The notes: a model not told the origin generated them from the letters alone. A DNA stretch of 64,000 nucleotides from Thermomonas sp. (GCF_029945965.1 NZ_JAQSDO010000008.1:153976-217975), one strand, 5' to 3'. Shown: positions 40,183 through 48,357, numbered from the stretch's first letter. Translations and numbers: made by a program.

Positions 40183-41172
40183 TCAGGCGGCGCTTGCCGT
40201 CACGAGTGCGAACAACTTCGGCAATGCGTCGAGGTCTACGTTGCCGCCCGACAGGATCAGGCCGACCTTGCTGCCTTCGAACAACGCGGAATTTGCCAGC
40301 ACCGCCGCAAGTACCGTGGCCGATGACGGCTCCACCAATTGCTTACCGCGCGACCACAGCAGGCGCATCGCGGCAATGGTCTGTGCATCGTCGACGGTCA
40401 GCACGCGTGCATTGCTGTTGCGCAGGAGTTCGAAATTGATCGCGCCCATGCCGGCACGCAGGCCATCGCAAATCGTGTCTGGTATTACGTCGTGTTCAAG
40501 TACACCGCGCGCGAACGACTGTGCGGCATCGTCGGCACCGGCGGGTTCGGCCAAAAAGAGTCGGCAGTTTGGCGCCAGCGCCTGCATCGTCAGCGCGGTA
40601 CCCGCGGCCAGTCCGCCGCCACCGACCGGCACGACCAAGGCGTCAAGATCGGGATGTGCAGTCAGCAACTCCAGTGCGGCCGTGCCCTGTCCTGCAATCA
40701 CCTCCGTCGTCGTGTACGGATGTACCAATGTCGCGCCGGTATCGGCTTGCACCTGCGCACAGGCAGCTTCGCGTGCACTCAGGTTCGCGGCACATCGATG
40801 TAGTACGGCACCGCTGGCTTCGATCGCCTCGAGTTTGCTGCGAACCGCACCTTCCGGCACCACCACATGGCAGGCGATGCCGCGAAGCTGCGAAGCCAGC
40901 GCCAGCGCGGCGCCATGGTTGCCGGAGGAGTGCGTGACCACGCCGCGTGCTGCCGTATCGGCATCCAGCGCAAACACCGCATTGCACGCACCGCGGAACT
41001 TGAATGCGCCCACACGTTGCAACTGCTCGCACTTGAAATGCAGGCGCGCGCCGCTGATCGCATCCAGTGAACGGGAACTTGCGATCGGCGTCAGTCGAGC
41101 ATGCGCAGCGATGCGCGCGGCGGCGGCAAGCACGTCGGCGAAGCGGGGCAGGGTATCGTTGGAAGACATCAT
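40183..41172 (-). CDS. Threonine/serine dehydratase or serine racemase-like PLP enzyme
   Basis: 329 residues of the fold-type II PLP family. Lys58 in FKFRGA is the expected Schiff-base lysine. SSGNHG binds the substrate carboxylate, and GGGGLAAG is the phosphate loop. SGGNVD near the C-terminus holds a Gly/Asn in place of the Ser/Cys that contacts the PLP ring in some members. There is no ACT or regulatory domain, unlike biosynthetic IlvA. Catabolic threonine dehydratase or serine racemase cannot be separated by eye. ATGs at 41172 and 41169 are both possible. Confidence 0.82.
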   Translation of the reverse strand: MMSSNDTLPRFADVLAAAARIAAHARLTPIASSRSLDAISGARLHFKCEQLQRVGAFKFRGACNAVFALDADTAARGVVTHSSGNHGAALALASQLRGIACHVVVPEGAVRSKLEAIEASGAVLHRCAANLSAREAACAQVQADTGATLVHPYTTTEVIAGQGTAALELLTAHPDLDALVVPVGGGGLAAGTALTMQALAPNCRLFLAEPAGADDAAQSFARGVLEHDVIPDTICDGLRAGMGAINFELLRNSNARVLTVDDAQTIAAMRLLWSRGKQLVEPSSATVLAAVLANSALFEGSKVGLILSGGNVDLDALPKLFALVTASAA

Positions 41173-41310
41173 GTACGCATGCTAACGCAGCAACTTGCGA
41201 CTGAATGATTCAGGCAATCAATACGCCCATGAGACTGGATTAAGCACGGATTCAACGCGACAGGGCGATGCTGTGTGGGTATCGGACGAAATGCCAAAGG
41301 GGATCGCATC

Positions 41311-41952
41311 ATGCTTCGCAAATTGCTGCTTCCAATGCTCGCCACCGCCGTACTGGCTGGTTGTGCGACGGATTACAACTATCGCAACGGCAATGGCGAC
41401 TATTACTACGGCCAGCCACGCGTGGAATATCGAAACGTCGGCACGAATGGCTATTACGGTAGCTTCGGGTTGGGATATGGCTCTGGCGGCTACGGGTTCG
41501 AGTCGAGTTACTACTACGACCCCTTTGGCCGGCTGGTGTATGGCTATCCAGGTGGGTATTACGGATCCCCGTATTACGGTGGCAATGGCTGGTATCGGCC
41601 GCGTCCCCACCGCGGTCATGGTGACCGCGACGACCATGATGGCGATGATAATGACGGCGGCAACGGCAACCATAGTGACAGGCCACCACCGTGGCGTGAC
41701 CTGGGCCGCCTGCAGCAGCGCGATGAAGACCAAAGTGGCTATCGCAATCGTGACGACAATGGTGACTATCGCCAGCGCCCCATCCGGCGCCCACGCCAAG
41801 AGTCACTATTGGAAGCGCCTCCTCGCCAGCAACGACCTGCTCCAAGCGCGCCGGTGATCCGCGAACGCAGTGAATCGTCGTCGCGAATGGGTGGGTTCAT
41901 CGGTGGTGCCGCTCGTACGCAGGGCAAGCGCAATACGCCTCCAGAGGAATAG
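41311..41952 (+). CDS. Tyr/Gly-rich lipoprotein, unknown function
   Basis: 213 residues from the ATG at 41311 (AAAGGGGAT upstream). Signal peptide with lipobox VLAGC (Cys18). The next 80 residues are rich in Tyr and Gly (GYYGSFGLGYGSGGYGF, YGYPGGYYGSPYYGG). An Asp/His/Asn stretch follows (HGDRDDHDGDDNDGGNG), then a Gln/Arg/Pro-rich tail. It reads as an intrinsically disordered surface or periplasmic lipoprotein. No family is recognised. A metal-binding role for the His/Asp part is only a guess. Confidence 0.75.
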   Translation: MLRKLLLPMLATAVLAGCATDYNYRNGNGDYYYGQPRVEYRNVGTNGYYGSFGLGYGSGGYGFESSYYYDPFGRLVYGYPGGYYGSPYYGGNGWYRPRPHRGHGDRDDHDGDDNDGGNGNHSDRPPPWRDLGRLQQRDEDQSGYRNRDDNGDYRQRPIRRPRQESLLEAPPRQQRPAPSAPVIRERSESSSRMGGFIGGAARTQGKRNTPPEE

Positions 41953-42043
41953 CGTGACGTTCATCACGAACGCACGCACCACTCGTCGGAGTACGCCTGA
42001 CAATACGTGTCAGTCTGCGACCCGAACAAGGTAAGCTTTCTTT

Positions 42044-42102
42044 GCCGGCGACCTGTGGGGACCTCCGGATCCCCCCTGTTCCGTTACCCTGCAGTCGCCG
42101 GC
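42044..42102. repeat. Inverted repeat enclosing a second hairpin
   Basis: GCCGGCGAC (42044-42052) pairs with GTCGCCGGC (42094-42102). Inside, GGGGA (42057-42061) pairs with TCCCC (42070-42074). The inner minus-strand loop is TCCGGAGG. Confidence 0.65.
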
Positions 42103-42110
42103 ACCTCTTC

Positions 42111-42137
42111 AACCAGCCCATTCGCGCGCTGGTTATC
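42111..42137. repeat. AACCAGC hairpin, copy A
   Basis: AACCAGCCC...GCTGGTTATC: a 7-bp stem AACCAGC/GCTGGTT, sharing the flanking CCC and ATC with copy B at 42252-42280. Confidence 0.6.
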
Positions 42138-42190
42138 ACCGGAAAAGCGGCTCCGAAAAATCGGGCAGAAATCCGGAAGAAATCCTGAAC

Positions 42191-42230
42191 AAAAAAATGG
42201 GGGCCGGCTGTCCCCCGACAGCCGGCCCCC
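42191..42230 (-). terminator. Strong terminator on the minus strand, before mnmG
   Basis: 14-bp perfect stem GGGGGCCGGCTGTC / GACAGCCGGCCCCC (42199-42212 and 42217-42230) with loop CCCC. On the minus strand it is followed by ATTTTTTT. On the plus strand there is no T-run, so it serves a minus-strand transcript. Confidence 0.9.
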
Positions 42231-42251
42231 GAGCGTCCTCGTCGTGCGCAG

Positions 42252-42280
42252 AACCAGCCCCTGTTCCAATGCTGGTTATC
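42252..42280. repeat. AACCAGC hairpin, copy B
   Basis: Same stem as copy A (AACCAGC/GCTGGTT, ending TTATC) with an 11-nt plus-strand spacer that differs in sequence. It lies within the predicted small RNA. Confidence 0.6.
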
Positions 42281-42315
42281 GCTTGTGGCGTGCCACGCCG
42301 AGTGCTGACAGGGAT

Positions 42316-42333
42316 AAAGCAGGAACCGTGCCA
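42316..42333 (-). promoter_or_regulatory. sigma54 (RpoN) promoter candidate
   Basis: Minus-strand TGGCACGGTTCCTGCTTT has GG at -24 and GC at -12 with exactly ten bases between. It matches the TGGCACG-N4-TTGCW consensus except for one base. A second overlapping TTGGCACGG copy lies 11 bp upstream, making a direct repeat with another GG-N10-GC reading. Confidence 0.6.
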
Positions 42334-42405
42334 AGTCCGTGCCAAGCCTATGCAATACGCATCCGGCCTGTGTTGCAGTCCGCCCACGGGTAAAATCATC
42401 GATGC

Positions 42406-44295
42406 ATGAATGACAGCTTCTACAGCTTCGACGTGATCGTGATCGGTGGTGGCCACGCCGGCACTGAAGCCGCGCTTGCGTCTGCGCGCGCGGGCGCGCA
42501 CACATTGCTGCTCAGTCACAACATCGAAACCGTGGGCGCGATGAGCTGCAACCCGGCGATCGGCGGCATCGGCAAGGGTCACCTGGTTCGCGAGATCGAT
42601 GCCCTCGGCGGGATCATGGCCAAAGCCGCGGATGCAGCCGGCATCCAGTGGCGTACGTTGAACGCAAGCAAGGGACCGGCGGTGCGTGCGACGCGTTGCC
42701 AGGCGGATCGCAATTTGTATCGGAGTTTCATCCGGCGCGCGGTGGAATCGCAGCCGAACCTGACCGTGTTCCAGGCCGCGGTGGACGACCTGCTGATCGA
42801 AGGCGATGCCGCTCGCGGTGTGCTGACCAATACCGGATTGCGTTTCCATGCGCCGGCCATCGTGTTGACCGCTGGCACTTTTTTGGCCGGCAAGATTCAT
42901 ATTGGCGAAACCCAGTACGCAGCCGGGCGCATGGGCGATCCACCGGCGACCACGCTGGCCGCCAAACTGCGTGAACGCCCGTTCGTGATTGATCGCCTGA
43001 AGACCGGGACGCCGCCACGCATCGATGGCCGCAGCCTGGACTACAGCGTGATGACGGAGCAGCCCGGTGACGATCCGCGCCCGGTGTTCTCGTTCATGGG
43101 CAGCACCGCCGATCATCCGGCGCAGGTCAGCTGCTGGATCACGCATACGTCCGAGCGCACCCATCAGATCATTCGCGACGCGCTGCATCGCAGCCCGTTG
43201 TATTCCGGGCAGATCGAAGGCGTGGGGCCACGCTACTGCCCCTCGATCGAGGACAAGGTGGTGCGCTTCGCCGACAAGACCAGCCACCAGATCTTCGTCG
43301 AACCTGAAGGCCTCGATATCACCGAGATCTATCCAAACGGGATCAGCACCTCGCTGCCGTTCGATGTACAGCTCGACCTGGTGCGCAGCATTGCCGGCTT
43401 CGAGCAGGCACACATCACCCGCCCGGGTTATGCGATCGAGTACGACTATTTCGATCCACGTGGCTTGAAGGCGTCGCTGGAAACAAAAGCAATCACCGGC
43501 CTGTTCCTTGCCGGCCAGATCAATGGCACGACTGGTTATGAAGAAGCCGCGGCACAAGGTTTGCTGGCCGGCGTGAATGCCGCGCGTTTCGTGCATGAAC
43601 AACTGGCCTGGTCGCCACGTCGCGATCAGGCCTATCTTGGTGTTCTGGTCGATGACCTGATTACCCAGGGCACCATCGAGCCGTACCGCATGTTCACCAG
43701 CCGCGCTGAATACCGGCTGCAGTTGCGCGAGGACAATGCCGATGTGCGGTTGACCGCCATCGGCCGTGAGCTGGGGCTGGTCGGCGACGCGCGCTGGCAG
43801 CGTTTCGAGGCCAAGCGCGAGGCGGTGGAGATCGAGACCGCGCGCCTATCAGCCTTGTGGGCATCGCCGAACAATGCACTTGGTGCCGCCATCGCGCGCC
43901 ACATCGGCATCGAGGTCAGCCGCGAGACCAATGCCATCGACCTGCTGCGTCGCCCGGAACTGGACTATGCGACCCTGATGCAGGTGCCGGAACTGGGGCC
44001 TGCTGTGAGTGACGCGAACGTCGCCGAGCAGATCGAAATCGAAACCAAATATTCGGGTTATTTGTCGCGCCAGCGCGAAGAGATCCAGCGCCAGCAGCGA
44101 CATGAAACCACATCGATCCCGACCGGCTTTGATTACGCCACGGCCAAAGGACTATCGGCGGAAGTGCGGCAGAAGCTCGAACGCGTGCGCCCGCAAACAG
44201 TGGGCCAGGCGCAACGCATTCCCGGGATGACCCCAGCGGCTATCTCGCTGCTACTGGTCCATCTGGAACGTCAACGTCGCGAACGTGCGGCTTGA
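42406..44295 (+). CDS. mnmG: tRNA uridine-5-carboxymethylaminomethyl modification enzyme MnmG (GidA)
   Basis: 629 residues, the full MnmG length. FAD-binding Rossmann motif [19 protein letters not shown] at the N-terminus, [16 protein letters not shown], and [16 protein letters not shown] in the middle. [17 protein letters not shown] holds the second FAD motif. With MnmE it installs the cmnm5 group on U34 of several tRNAs. Translation starts at 42406; no ribosome site is obvious. rsmG, often found behind mnmG, is absent; a lipoprotein gene follows instead, 16 bp away. Confidence 0.97.
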   Translation: MNDSFYSFDVIVIGGGHAGTEAALASARAGAHTLLLSHNIETVGAMSCNPAIGGIGKGHLVREIDALGGIMAKAADAAGIQWRTLNASKGPAVRATRCQADRNLYRSFIRRAVESQPNLTVFQAAVDDLLIEGDAARGVLTNTGLRFHAPAIVLTAGTFLAGKIHIGETQYAAGRMGDPPATTLAAKLRERPFVIDRLKTGTPPRIDGRSLDYSVMTEQPGDDPRPVFSFMGSTADHPAQVSCWITHTSERTHQIIRDALHRSPLYSGQIEGVGPRYCPSIEDKVVRFADKTSHQIFVEPEGLDITEIYPNGISTSLPFDVQLDLVRSIAGFEQAHITRPGYAIEYDYFDPRGLKASLETKAITGLFLAGQINGTTGYEEAAAQGLLAGVNAARFVHEQLAWSPRRDQAYLGVLVDDLITQGTIEPYRMFTSRAEYRLQLREDNADVRLTAIGRELGLVGDARWQRFEAKREAVEIETARLSALWASPNNALGAAIARHIGIEVSRETNAIDLLRRPELDYATLMQVPELGPAVSDANVAEQIEIETKYSGYLSRQREEIQRQQRHETTSIPTGFDYATAKGLSAEVRQKLERVRPQTVGQAQRIPGMTPAAISLLLVHLERQRRERAA

Positions 44296-44311
44296 AGCAA
44301 CGGAGAACGTC

Positions 44312-45571
44312 TTGAAAACCACCCATGCATGTTTGATTGGCTTGACCGTGCTTGCACTGGCCGCCTGCAAGCCCGCTGCGCCAGAGGCGCCCGCGACACG
44401 CGTTGCGAATGGCGATTATCAGCATGAAGTCTGGGCGCTACCAGCGGCCGCGGGATCGTCTTCGCCCGACCTCAGCATCGCGCCGGATGGGCGCCTGTTG
44501 CTGAGCTGGATCAACCAGATCAAAGGCCGGCGCAATGTGCTGCAGTTCGGCTCATACACCGACAAGGGTGGCTGGCAGAGCCAACCGCGCACGGTGGCGA
44601 TCGGCCAGTCGTTGGTAGCCAACTGGGCGGATACCCCGCACCTGCTCGGGACGCCTGACGGCGCACTCTGGATGCAATGGCTGCAGGCCGATGCGACCAG
44701 TCCCATGGTCTACGACACTGTGCTGGCGCGCTCGCGCGATGGCGGCATGACCTGGCCCCAGATGACTCGCGTCAACAACGACGAAAAGGCAGCCGAGCAC
44801 GGCTTCGCCGCGATGTGGGCGGAAGGCCAGGACAGCATCGGCATCGCATGGCTGGACGGTCGCGAAAGAGAGCCAGCGCACGGCGAGAAACATGATGCGG
44901 AAGGGTCGATGCAGTTGCGCACGCTGAATTTCAACCAGGATCTGGAGCGCGGCACCGAAATTGAACTGGATGGCAAGACCTGCGATTGCTGCCAGACCGA
45001 CGCGGCGATGACGACGAAGGGGCCGCTGGTGGTCTATCGCGACCGCAGTGATGACGAGATTCGCGACATCGCAGTCGTGCGGCGCAACGCAGGCAAGTGG
45101 GGCGCACCGGTCAGCGTGCATGCCGATGGCTGGAAGATCGCCGGTTGCCCGGTGAATGGTCCGGCTATCGCGGCGAGCGGCAATGACGCGGTGGTCGGCT
45201 GGTATAGCGAAGCCGGCGATACGCCCGCACTGCGACTGGCACGCACGACCGATGCCGGCGATACCTTCGCGGCGCCGGTGGTCGTGGATTCGGGCAAGCA
45301 GGTACTCGGCCGGGTGGACGTGGCGATCGGTGAGAAGCAGGCGTGGGTGACTTGGTTGCGTGAGACCAACGGCGTGCAGACCCTGATGCTGGCGCGTTAC
45401 ACGCCGGACCTGTCACGCGAATTGCAGCGGATGGAAGTCGCCAAGCTCGAAGGCCGCGGGCATGCGACCGGCAGCCCGAAGCTGGTCGTTGACAGCACCG
45501 CCGCGTGGCTGGTGTGGACGGATGTCATCAAGGGCGCAGCGCACCTGCAAGGCGCGCGGGTCGTGCACTGA
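44312..45571 (+). CDS. BNR/sialidase-like lipoprotein with a CxCC motif
   Basis: 419 residues from a TTG at 44312 that has GGAG at the right distance; a GTG at 44285 inside mnmG is the alternative. Lipobox LALAAC (Cys19). Several Asp-box-like repeats of the beta-propeller type (SRDGGMTWPQ, TTDAGDTFAAP) point to a six-bladed sialidase fold, but the catalytic Arg triad of real sialidases is not evident. The motif TCDCCQTD (Cys224, Cys226, Cys227) is striking and may bind a metal or form disulfides. Likely cotranscribed with mnmG. Enzyme activity is not claimed. Confidence 0.75.
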   Translation: MKTTHACLIGLTVLALAACKPAAPEAPATRVANGDYQHEVWALPAAAGSSSPDLSIAPDGRLLLSWINQIKGRRNVLQFGSYTDKGGWQSQPRTVAIGQSLVANWADTPHLLGTPDGALWMQWLQADATSPMVYDTVLARSRDGGMTWPQMTRVNNDEKAAEHGFAAMWAEGQDSIGIAWLDGREREPAHGEKHDAEGSMQLRTLNFNQDLERGTEIELDGKTCDCCQTDAAMTTKGPLVVYRDRSDDEIRDIAVVRRNAGKWGAPVSVHADGWKIAGCPVNGPAIAASGNDAVVGWYSEAGDTPALRLARTTDAGDTFAAPVVVDSGKQVLGRVDVAIGEKQAWVTWLRETNGVQTLMLARYTPDLSRELQRMEVAKLEGRGHATGSPKLVVDSTAAWLVWTDVIKGAAHLQGARVVH

Positions 45572-45628
45572 TTCTTTCGCGTGCTGATCATCAAGAGCTG
45601 GAAGTAGCTGACAGTTGGTCTTTGGTGG

Positions 45629-46127
45629 TCAGCGCAGCTTGCGTAGGTCTGCCAACTCCGGCAACCAGGATGCTTGCTTCGACAGGATGCCGATGGCCGA
45701 GGAAATTTCCTTTCCACTTTCTGCGCGTTGCCCCGATGCCAGCAAGGCGCGACCAAGCACGCCGTGGGCGAGGCCGGTATCACGATGATCGGCGCTGAGT
45801 GCGATTGTGAACATCGTGATGGCTTTGCGTGCCTGCGCGGCCGACGCGGGGGCATCGCCAGTTGCCAGTAGCGCGCGCCAGGGTCGTCAAGGCGAAGGCT
45901 TCGCGACGGCTGTCAGGCGCAGAGGTATGCGCGCTTTTCAACGCGTCGCGCGCGTGCGCCAGCGCCGGTTGCGGAAGACCGTTTGCAAGTTCGGCCAGCG
46001 CCAGCATCGTTAAGGCATTTGGCGTGGCTTCGGCCGGCGAGCCGCCAGCTTGCACGTCCAGCCAGCGCTTTCGAGACAACGCCAGCGCTTCGGCATAGCG
46101 TCCTTGGTTGAGCAGGTTGTCGGCGCG
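45629..46127 (-). pseudogene. Frameshifted remnant of a TPR-domain C-terminus
   Basis: Minus-strand reading gives ADNLLNQGRYAEALALSRKR, then a TPR-like stretch (ALTMLALAELANGLPQPALA, then REAFALTTLARATGN). It shifts by one base at about 45858-45862 and continues as GDAPASAAQARKAITMFTIA to a natural stop at 45629 (SWLPELADLRKLR). It lacks any start of its own. The fragment resembles the TPR tail of an ECF-associated Ser/Thr kinase. A single sequencing error could explain the shift, but the missing 5' part could not be so explained. Confidence 0.7.
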
Positions 46128-46275
46128 CATGGTCCACCAGTACTTGGCGCATCGCGTGCGCGGACAACGCCAGCAGCGCCTTGCGGTCGTGCGGACGGAA
46201 GCCGTCGTCATTGGTCAGCTTTAGGTAGGTCTCGTTGACCAGAGAGGTGGTATCCAGCTCGCTGCCACCGCGCGG
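46128..46275 (-). pseudogene. Remnant of an ECF sigma factor (TIGR02999 type)
   Basis: The frame reads RGGSELDTTSLVNETYLKL and KALLALSAHAMRQVLVDHAR, which match region 2 of the TIGR02999/Sig-70_X6 sigma factors. The N-terminus and region 4 are missing. At about 46128 it runs directly into the TPR remnant in another frame, so a deletion has joined the two. Its 5' side ends 25 bp from the adhesin start at 46301. Confidence 0.75.
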
Positions 46276-46300
46276 CGATTTTGACCCAAGGGGAACCAAC

Positions 46301-47467
46301 ATGCGTAACCGTCGAAATGCCAATCCCGTTCCTACCCGGCTTGCGTTGGCGTTGTCAGTGCTGCTTGCCGCCGCGTCTCTGCCTGCATTGGCGGCGGAGC
46401 GGTCTTGCCAGGATGCCGGCGGCACCGACATCGCTGGTCCAACCAATGAGGGCGTCGAGGACAGCGAAGGTGCCACGGGTGAAAACTCGACCTGTGACGC
46501 GCAGGCAAGTGCGTATGGCTTCCACAAGTTGGCAAGCGCCCAGAACAGCGGCAGCTATAGCAGCGCCTTCGGTGCTTTCAACACCGCCATTGGCGGCAAT
46601 GCCAGCGCCTTCGGTTATTCCAACACGGCTTTTAGTGACAGCAGCGCCTTCGGAAGTGAAAAATATTCTTACGGAGTGGAAAGCGCTGCCTTCGGCTATC
46701 ACAACACCGCCAGTGGTCCCAATAGCACCGCCATGGGCTATGAAAACACCGCAAGCGGCGCCTTCAGCAGTGCCTTCGGTAACGGAGCGCAGGCATTGAA
46801 CGCAGGCAGTACCGCCATCGGCTACCAAGCTATTGCCGATCGCAATTTCGTGATTGCCGTAGGCAAGTCCGGCGGGGAGCACCAAATCATCCACATGACC
46901 GACGGCACCGAGGACTTCGATGCAGTCAACGTGCGCCAGTTGCGTACGCTGGCGACCTGGATGGGTAGCGGCGCGAGTTTCACCGGCGGCGTATTCAATG
47001 CACCGACCTTCACCATCCAGGGCATGAACTACGGCAATGTTGCCGCCGCGAAAGCGAATGCGGCTGCAGGTGATGCTGCAACCCTGACCGCATCGAAGAC
47101 TTATACCGACACCACCGCAACGCAAACGCTGACTTCCTCGAAGTCGTACACCGACAGCAAGTTCGCAGCCTGGAACGACAGCTTCAGCCAGTACAAGCAG
47201 CAAGTGGATGTGCGTTTCGCGCAGACCGACAAGCGCATCAGCCAGATCGGTGCGATGGGCACGGCGATGACCCAGGTGGCGGTCAACGCGGCCAATGGCA
47301 GCGGCCCGAACGGACGCATCGCGATTGGTGTGGGCGCGCAGGGTAGCCAGGGTGCGGTATCGGTCGGTTACGGCAAGCGCATCGGTGATCGTGCATCGTT
47401 CTCGCTGGGTGCGTCTTTCAGCAGCGGCGAATCCTCGGTCGGCGGTGGCTTCGGTTTCGATCTGTAA
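46301..47467 (+). CDS. Trimeric autotransporter adhesin 1 (YadA-like, type Vc)
   Basis: 388 residues from the ATG at 46301 (AAGGGGAA upstream). Signal peptide ending LPALA, then a Cys pair (36 and 65) before SAYG. The head (about 70-185) is made of YadA-type repeats (SSAFG, NTAIGGNASAFGYSNTAF, STAIGYQAIADR). A neck motif DAVNVRQL follows EHQIIHM. A short coiled-coil stalk ([19 protein letters not shown]) leads to the membrane anchor, which ends VGGGFGFDL. It should form a homotrimer on the outer membrane. It has no collagen segment, unlike adhesins 2 and 3. The anchor is nearly identical to that of adhesin 2. Confidence 0.93.
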   Translation: MRNRRNANPVPTRLALALSVLLAAASLPALAAERSCQDAGGTDIAGPTNEGVEDSEGATGENSTCDAQASAYGFHKLASAQNSGSYSSAFGAFNTAIGGNASAFGYSNTAFSDSSAFGSEKYSYGVESAAFGYHNTASGPNSTAMGYENTASGAFSSAFGNGAQALNAGSTAIGYQAIADRNFVIAVGKSGGEHQIIHMTDGTEDFDAVNVRQLRTLATWMGSGASFTGGVFNAPTFTIQGMNYGNVAAAKANAAAGDAATLTASKTYTDTTATQTLTSSKSYTDSKFAAWNDSFSQYKQQVDVRFAQTDKRISQIGAMGTAMTQVAVNAANGSGPNGRIAIGVGAQGSQGAVSVGYGKRIGDRASFSLGASFSSGESSVGGGFGFDL

Positions 47468-47487
47468 TCAGCAACGCAAGCATGACG

Positions 47488-47519
47488 ACGGGAGCGGGCA
47501 ACCGCTCCCGTTTTTATTT
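47488..47519 (+). terminator. Terminator behind adhesin 1
   Basis: 10-bp perfect stem ACGGGAGCGG / CCGCTCCCGT, loop GCAA, tail TTTTATTT. Confidence 0.92.
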
Positions 47520-47569
47520 GTGCGACGCTCAGGTTCTTGCGGTAATTGGCGGGCACGGCGTGACCAGCG

Positions 47570-47822
47570 TTACCAGGCCTTAGCGGTCTCATCAACGTAG
47601 AGCGGAATCGTGCTCCGCAAACGCCATTGGCCCAATTGATCATGGAGCGTGACCCAGTGATCCTTGGCCCAATCAGGTGCCGTGGCTTGCCCACTTGTCT
47701 TGCGTGGGCAGGGATACTGATACGACGAACATCGGCATATCCAGAATGAATGAACCGACTGAACAGCTATACATCATTTCCTCTTTCCACCTGGCCTGAA
47801 AAGTAAATGCAGGATCGCTCAT
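47570..47822 (-). pseudogene. Frameshifted small gene (about 83 codons)
   Basis: ATG at 47822 reads MSDPAFTFQARWKEEMMYSC, then FILDMPMFVVSVSLPTQDKW, to a stop after SHGT. A one-base shift there continues as APDWAKDHWVTLHDQLGQWR and ends IPLYVDETAKAW with a stop at 47570. The total length is 253 bp, one base more than a multiple of three, so a single indel explains it. AGGA stands at a slightly long distance before the start. No family is recognised. A sequencing error is possible. Confidence 0.6.
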
Positions 47823-47850
47823 GTGCTCAATTCCTGTGACATAACGTCTG

Positions 47851-47878
47851 GGTCAAACAGCGCCGCGAAGCGCTGTCA
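47851..47878 (-). terminator. Terminator behind the 47900-48301 gene
   Basis: 7-bp stem ACAGCGC / GCGCTGT (47857-47863 and 47870-47876), followed on the minus strand by TTTGACC. Weak T-run. Confidence 0.45.
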
Positions 47879-47899
47879 GCTTTAAAGAACAGGTAGCCA

Positions 47900-48301
47900 T
47901 CACTTGCACCATGCTGAAGTGTCTCCGTTCCCGTCTGCCTGCATGAAGCACTTTTTCAGCTTGGCAGGAAGCGGTTTAGATAATTGAATAGTCGTGAAAT
48001 CATACCCACAGATCAGCCAGGTCTGTTCGGATTTATCGAGCACCCAGGTGCTGAGCAGACCGCCTTTGCTCTTCACTATGCTGTCTGGTTTCAGAAGCGC
48101 CATTTCTTCAGGTGGGCCATCCGAAAAGCCATAGACAGTTCCACGAAGCTTTTGATCCGTGACAGAAAACGTATTGGTCGAAGTTTGCCAGCCCTCTGCC
48201 GGAGAGGTGAGCGTCTGCTTGGTTGTGATGTTGTCTAGGCATGACAGGGGAAGTGTCGCCGAGGCGGTCTGGGCCGCGATTAGTAACAGTGTGTTAATCA
48301 T
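47900..48301 (-). CDS. Small exported protein, STY0301-like
   Basis: 133 residues from the ATG at 48301 with AGGAG upstream. Signal peptide MINTLLLIAAQTASA. The mature part has Cys at both ends (SCLDNITT, ICGYDFTT, KKCFMQ, AWCK) and patterns (AEGWQTST, LRGTVYGFSDGPPEEMALLKP, WLICGYDFTTIQLSKPLP) that resemble the STY0301 family of small secreted proteins. Lower GC than its neighbours, as is common for accessory genes. Function unknown. Confidence 0.7.
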   Translation of the reverse strand: MINTLLLIAAQTASATLPLSCLDNITTKQTLTSPAEGWQTSTNTFSVTDQKLRGTVYGFSDGPPEEMALLKPDSIVKSKGGLLSTWVLDKSEQTWLICGYDFTTIQLSKPLPAKLKKCFMQADGNGDTSAWCK

Positions 48302-48357
48302 GATTCCCAACTCCTGGGTTAAGCGAGACGCGAAGCTATCTTTGCTTGCACGAATAG

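Larger units (their letters stand above)
42191..42307 (-). ncRNA. Candidate sigma54-dependent small RNA
   Basis: About 117 nt on the minus strand between a GG-N10-GC promoter (42316-42333) and a textbook terminator (42191-42230). The RNA would fold into a small GGCGT/ACGCC hairpin, then the AACCAGC/GCTGGTT hairpin (copy B) with GGA in its loop, then the terminator. There is no convincing reading frame in it. It is not a tRNA, 6S, tmRNA or RNase P RNA that I recognise. The exact 5' end is inferred from the usual distance from the -12 element. Confidence 0.5.
41953..42405. other. Structured intergenic region before mnmG
   Basis: 453 bp without a protein gene. It holds two similar hairpins (42111-42137 and 42252-42280), a larger inverted repeat (42044-42102), a strong minus-strand terminator (42191-42230) and a sigma54-type promoter on the minus strand (42316-42333). 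Together these suggest a small RNA gene. The mnmG promoter is not obvious. Confidence 0.7.

Noticed and set aside
42136..43602. A 488-codon open frame on the minus strand, antisense to mnmG
   Set aside because: It lies across mnmG, which has full family homology. Such long antisense frames are common in high-GC DNA, and its sequence shows no family signature.
45572..45628. A terminator behind the CxCC lipoprotein
   Set aside because: I looked for a GC-rich stem with a T-run in this gap and saw none that is convincing.
46355..47203. A 282-codon frame antisense to adhesin 1
   Set aside because: Mirror of the repeat-rich head codons; the plus-strand frame carries signal peptide, head, neck and anchor.
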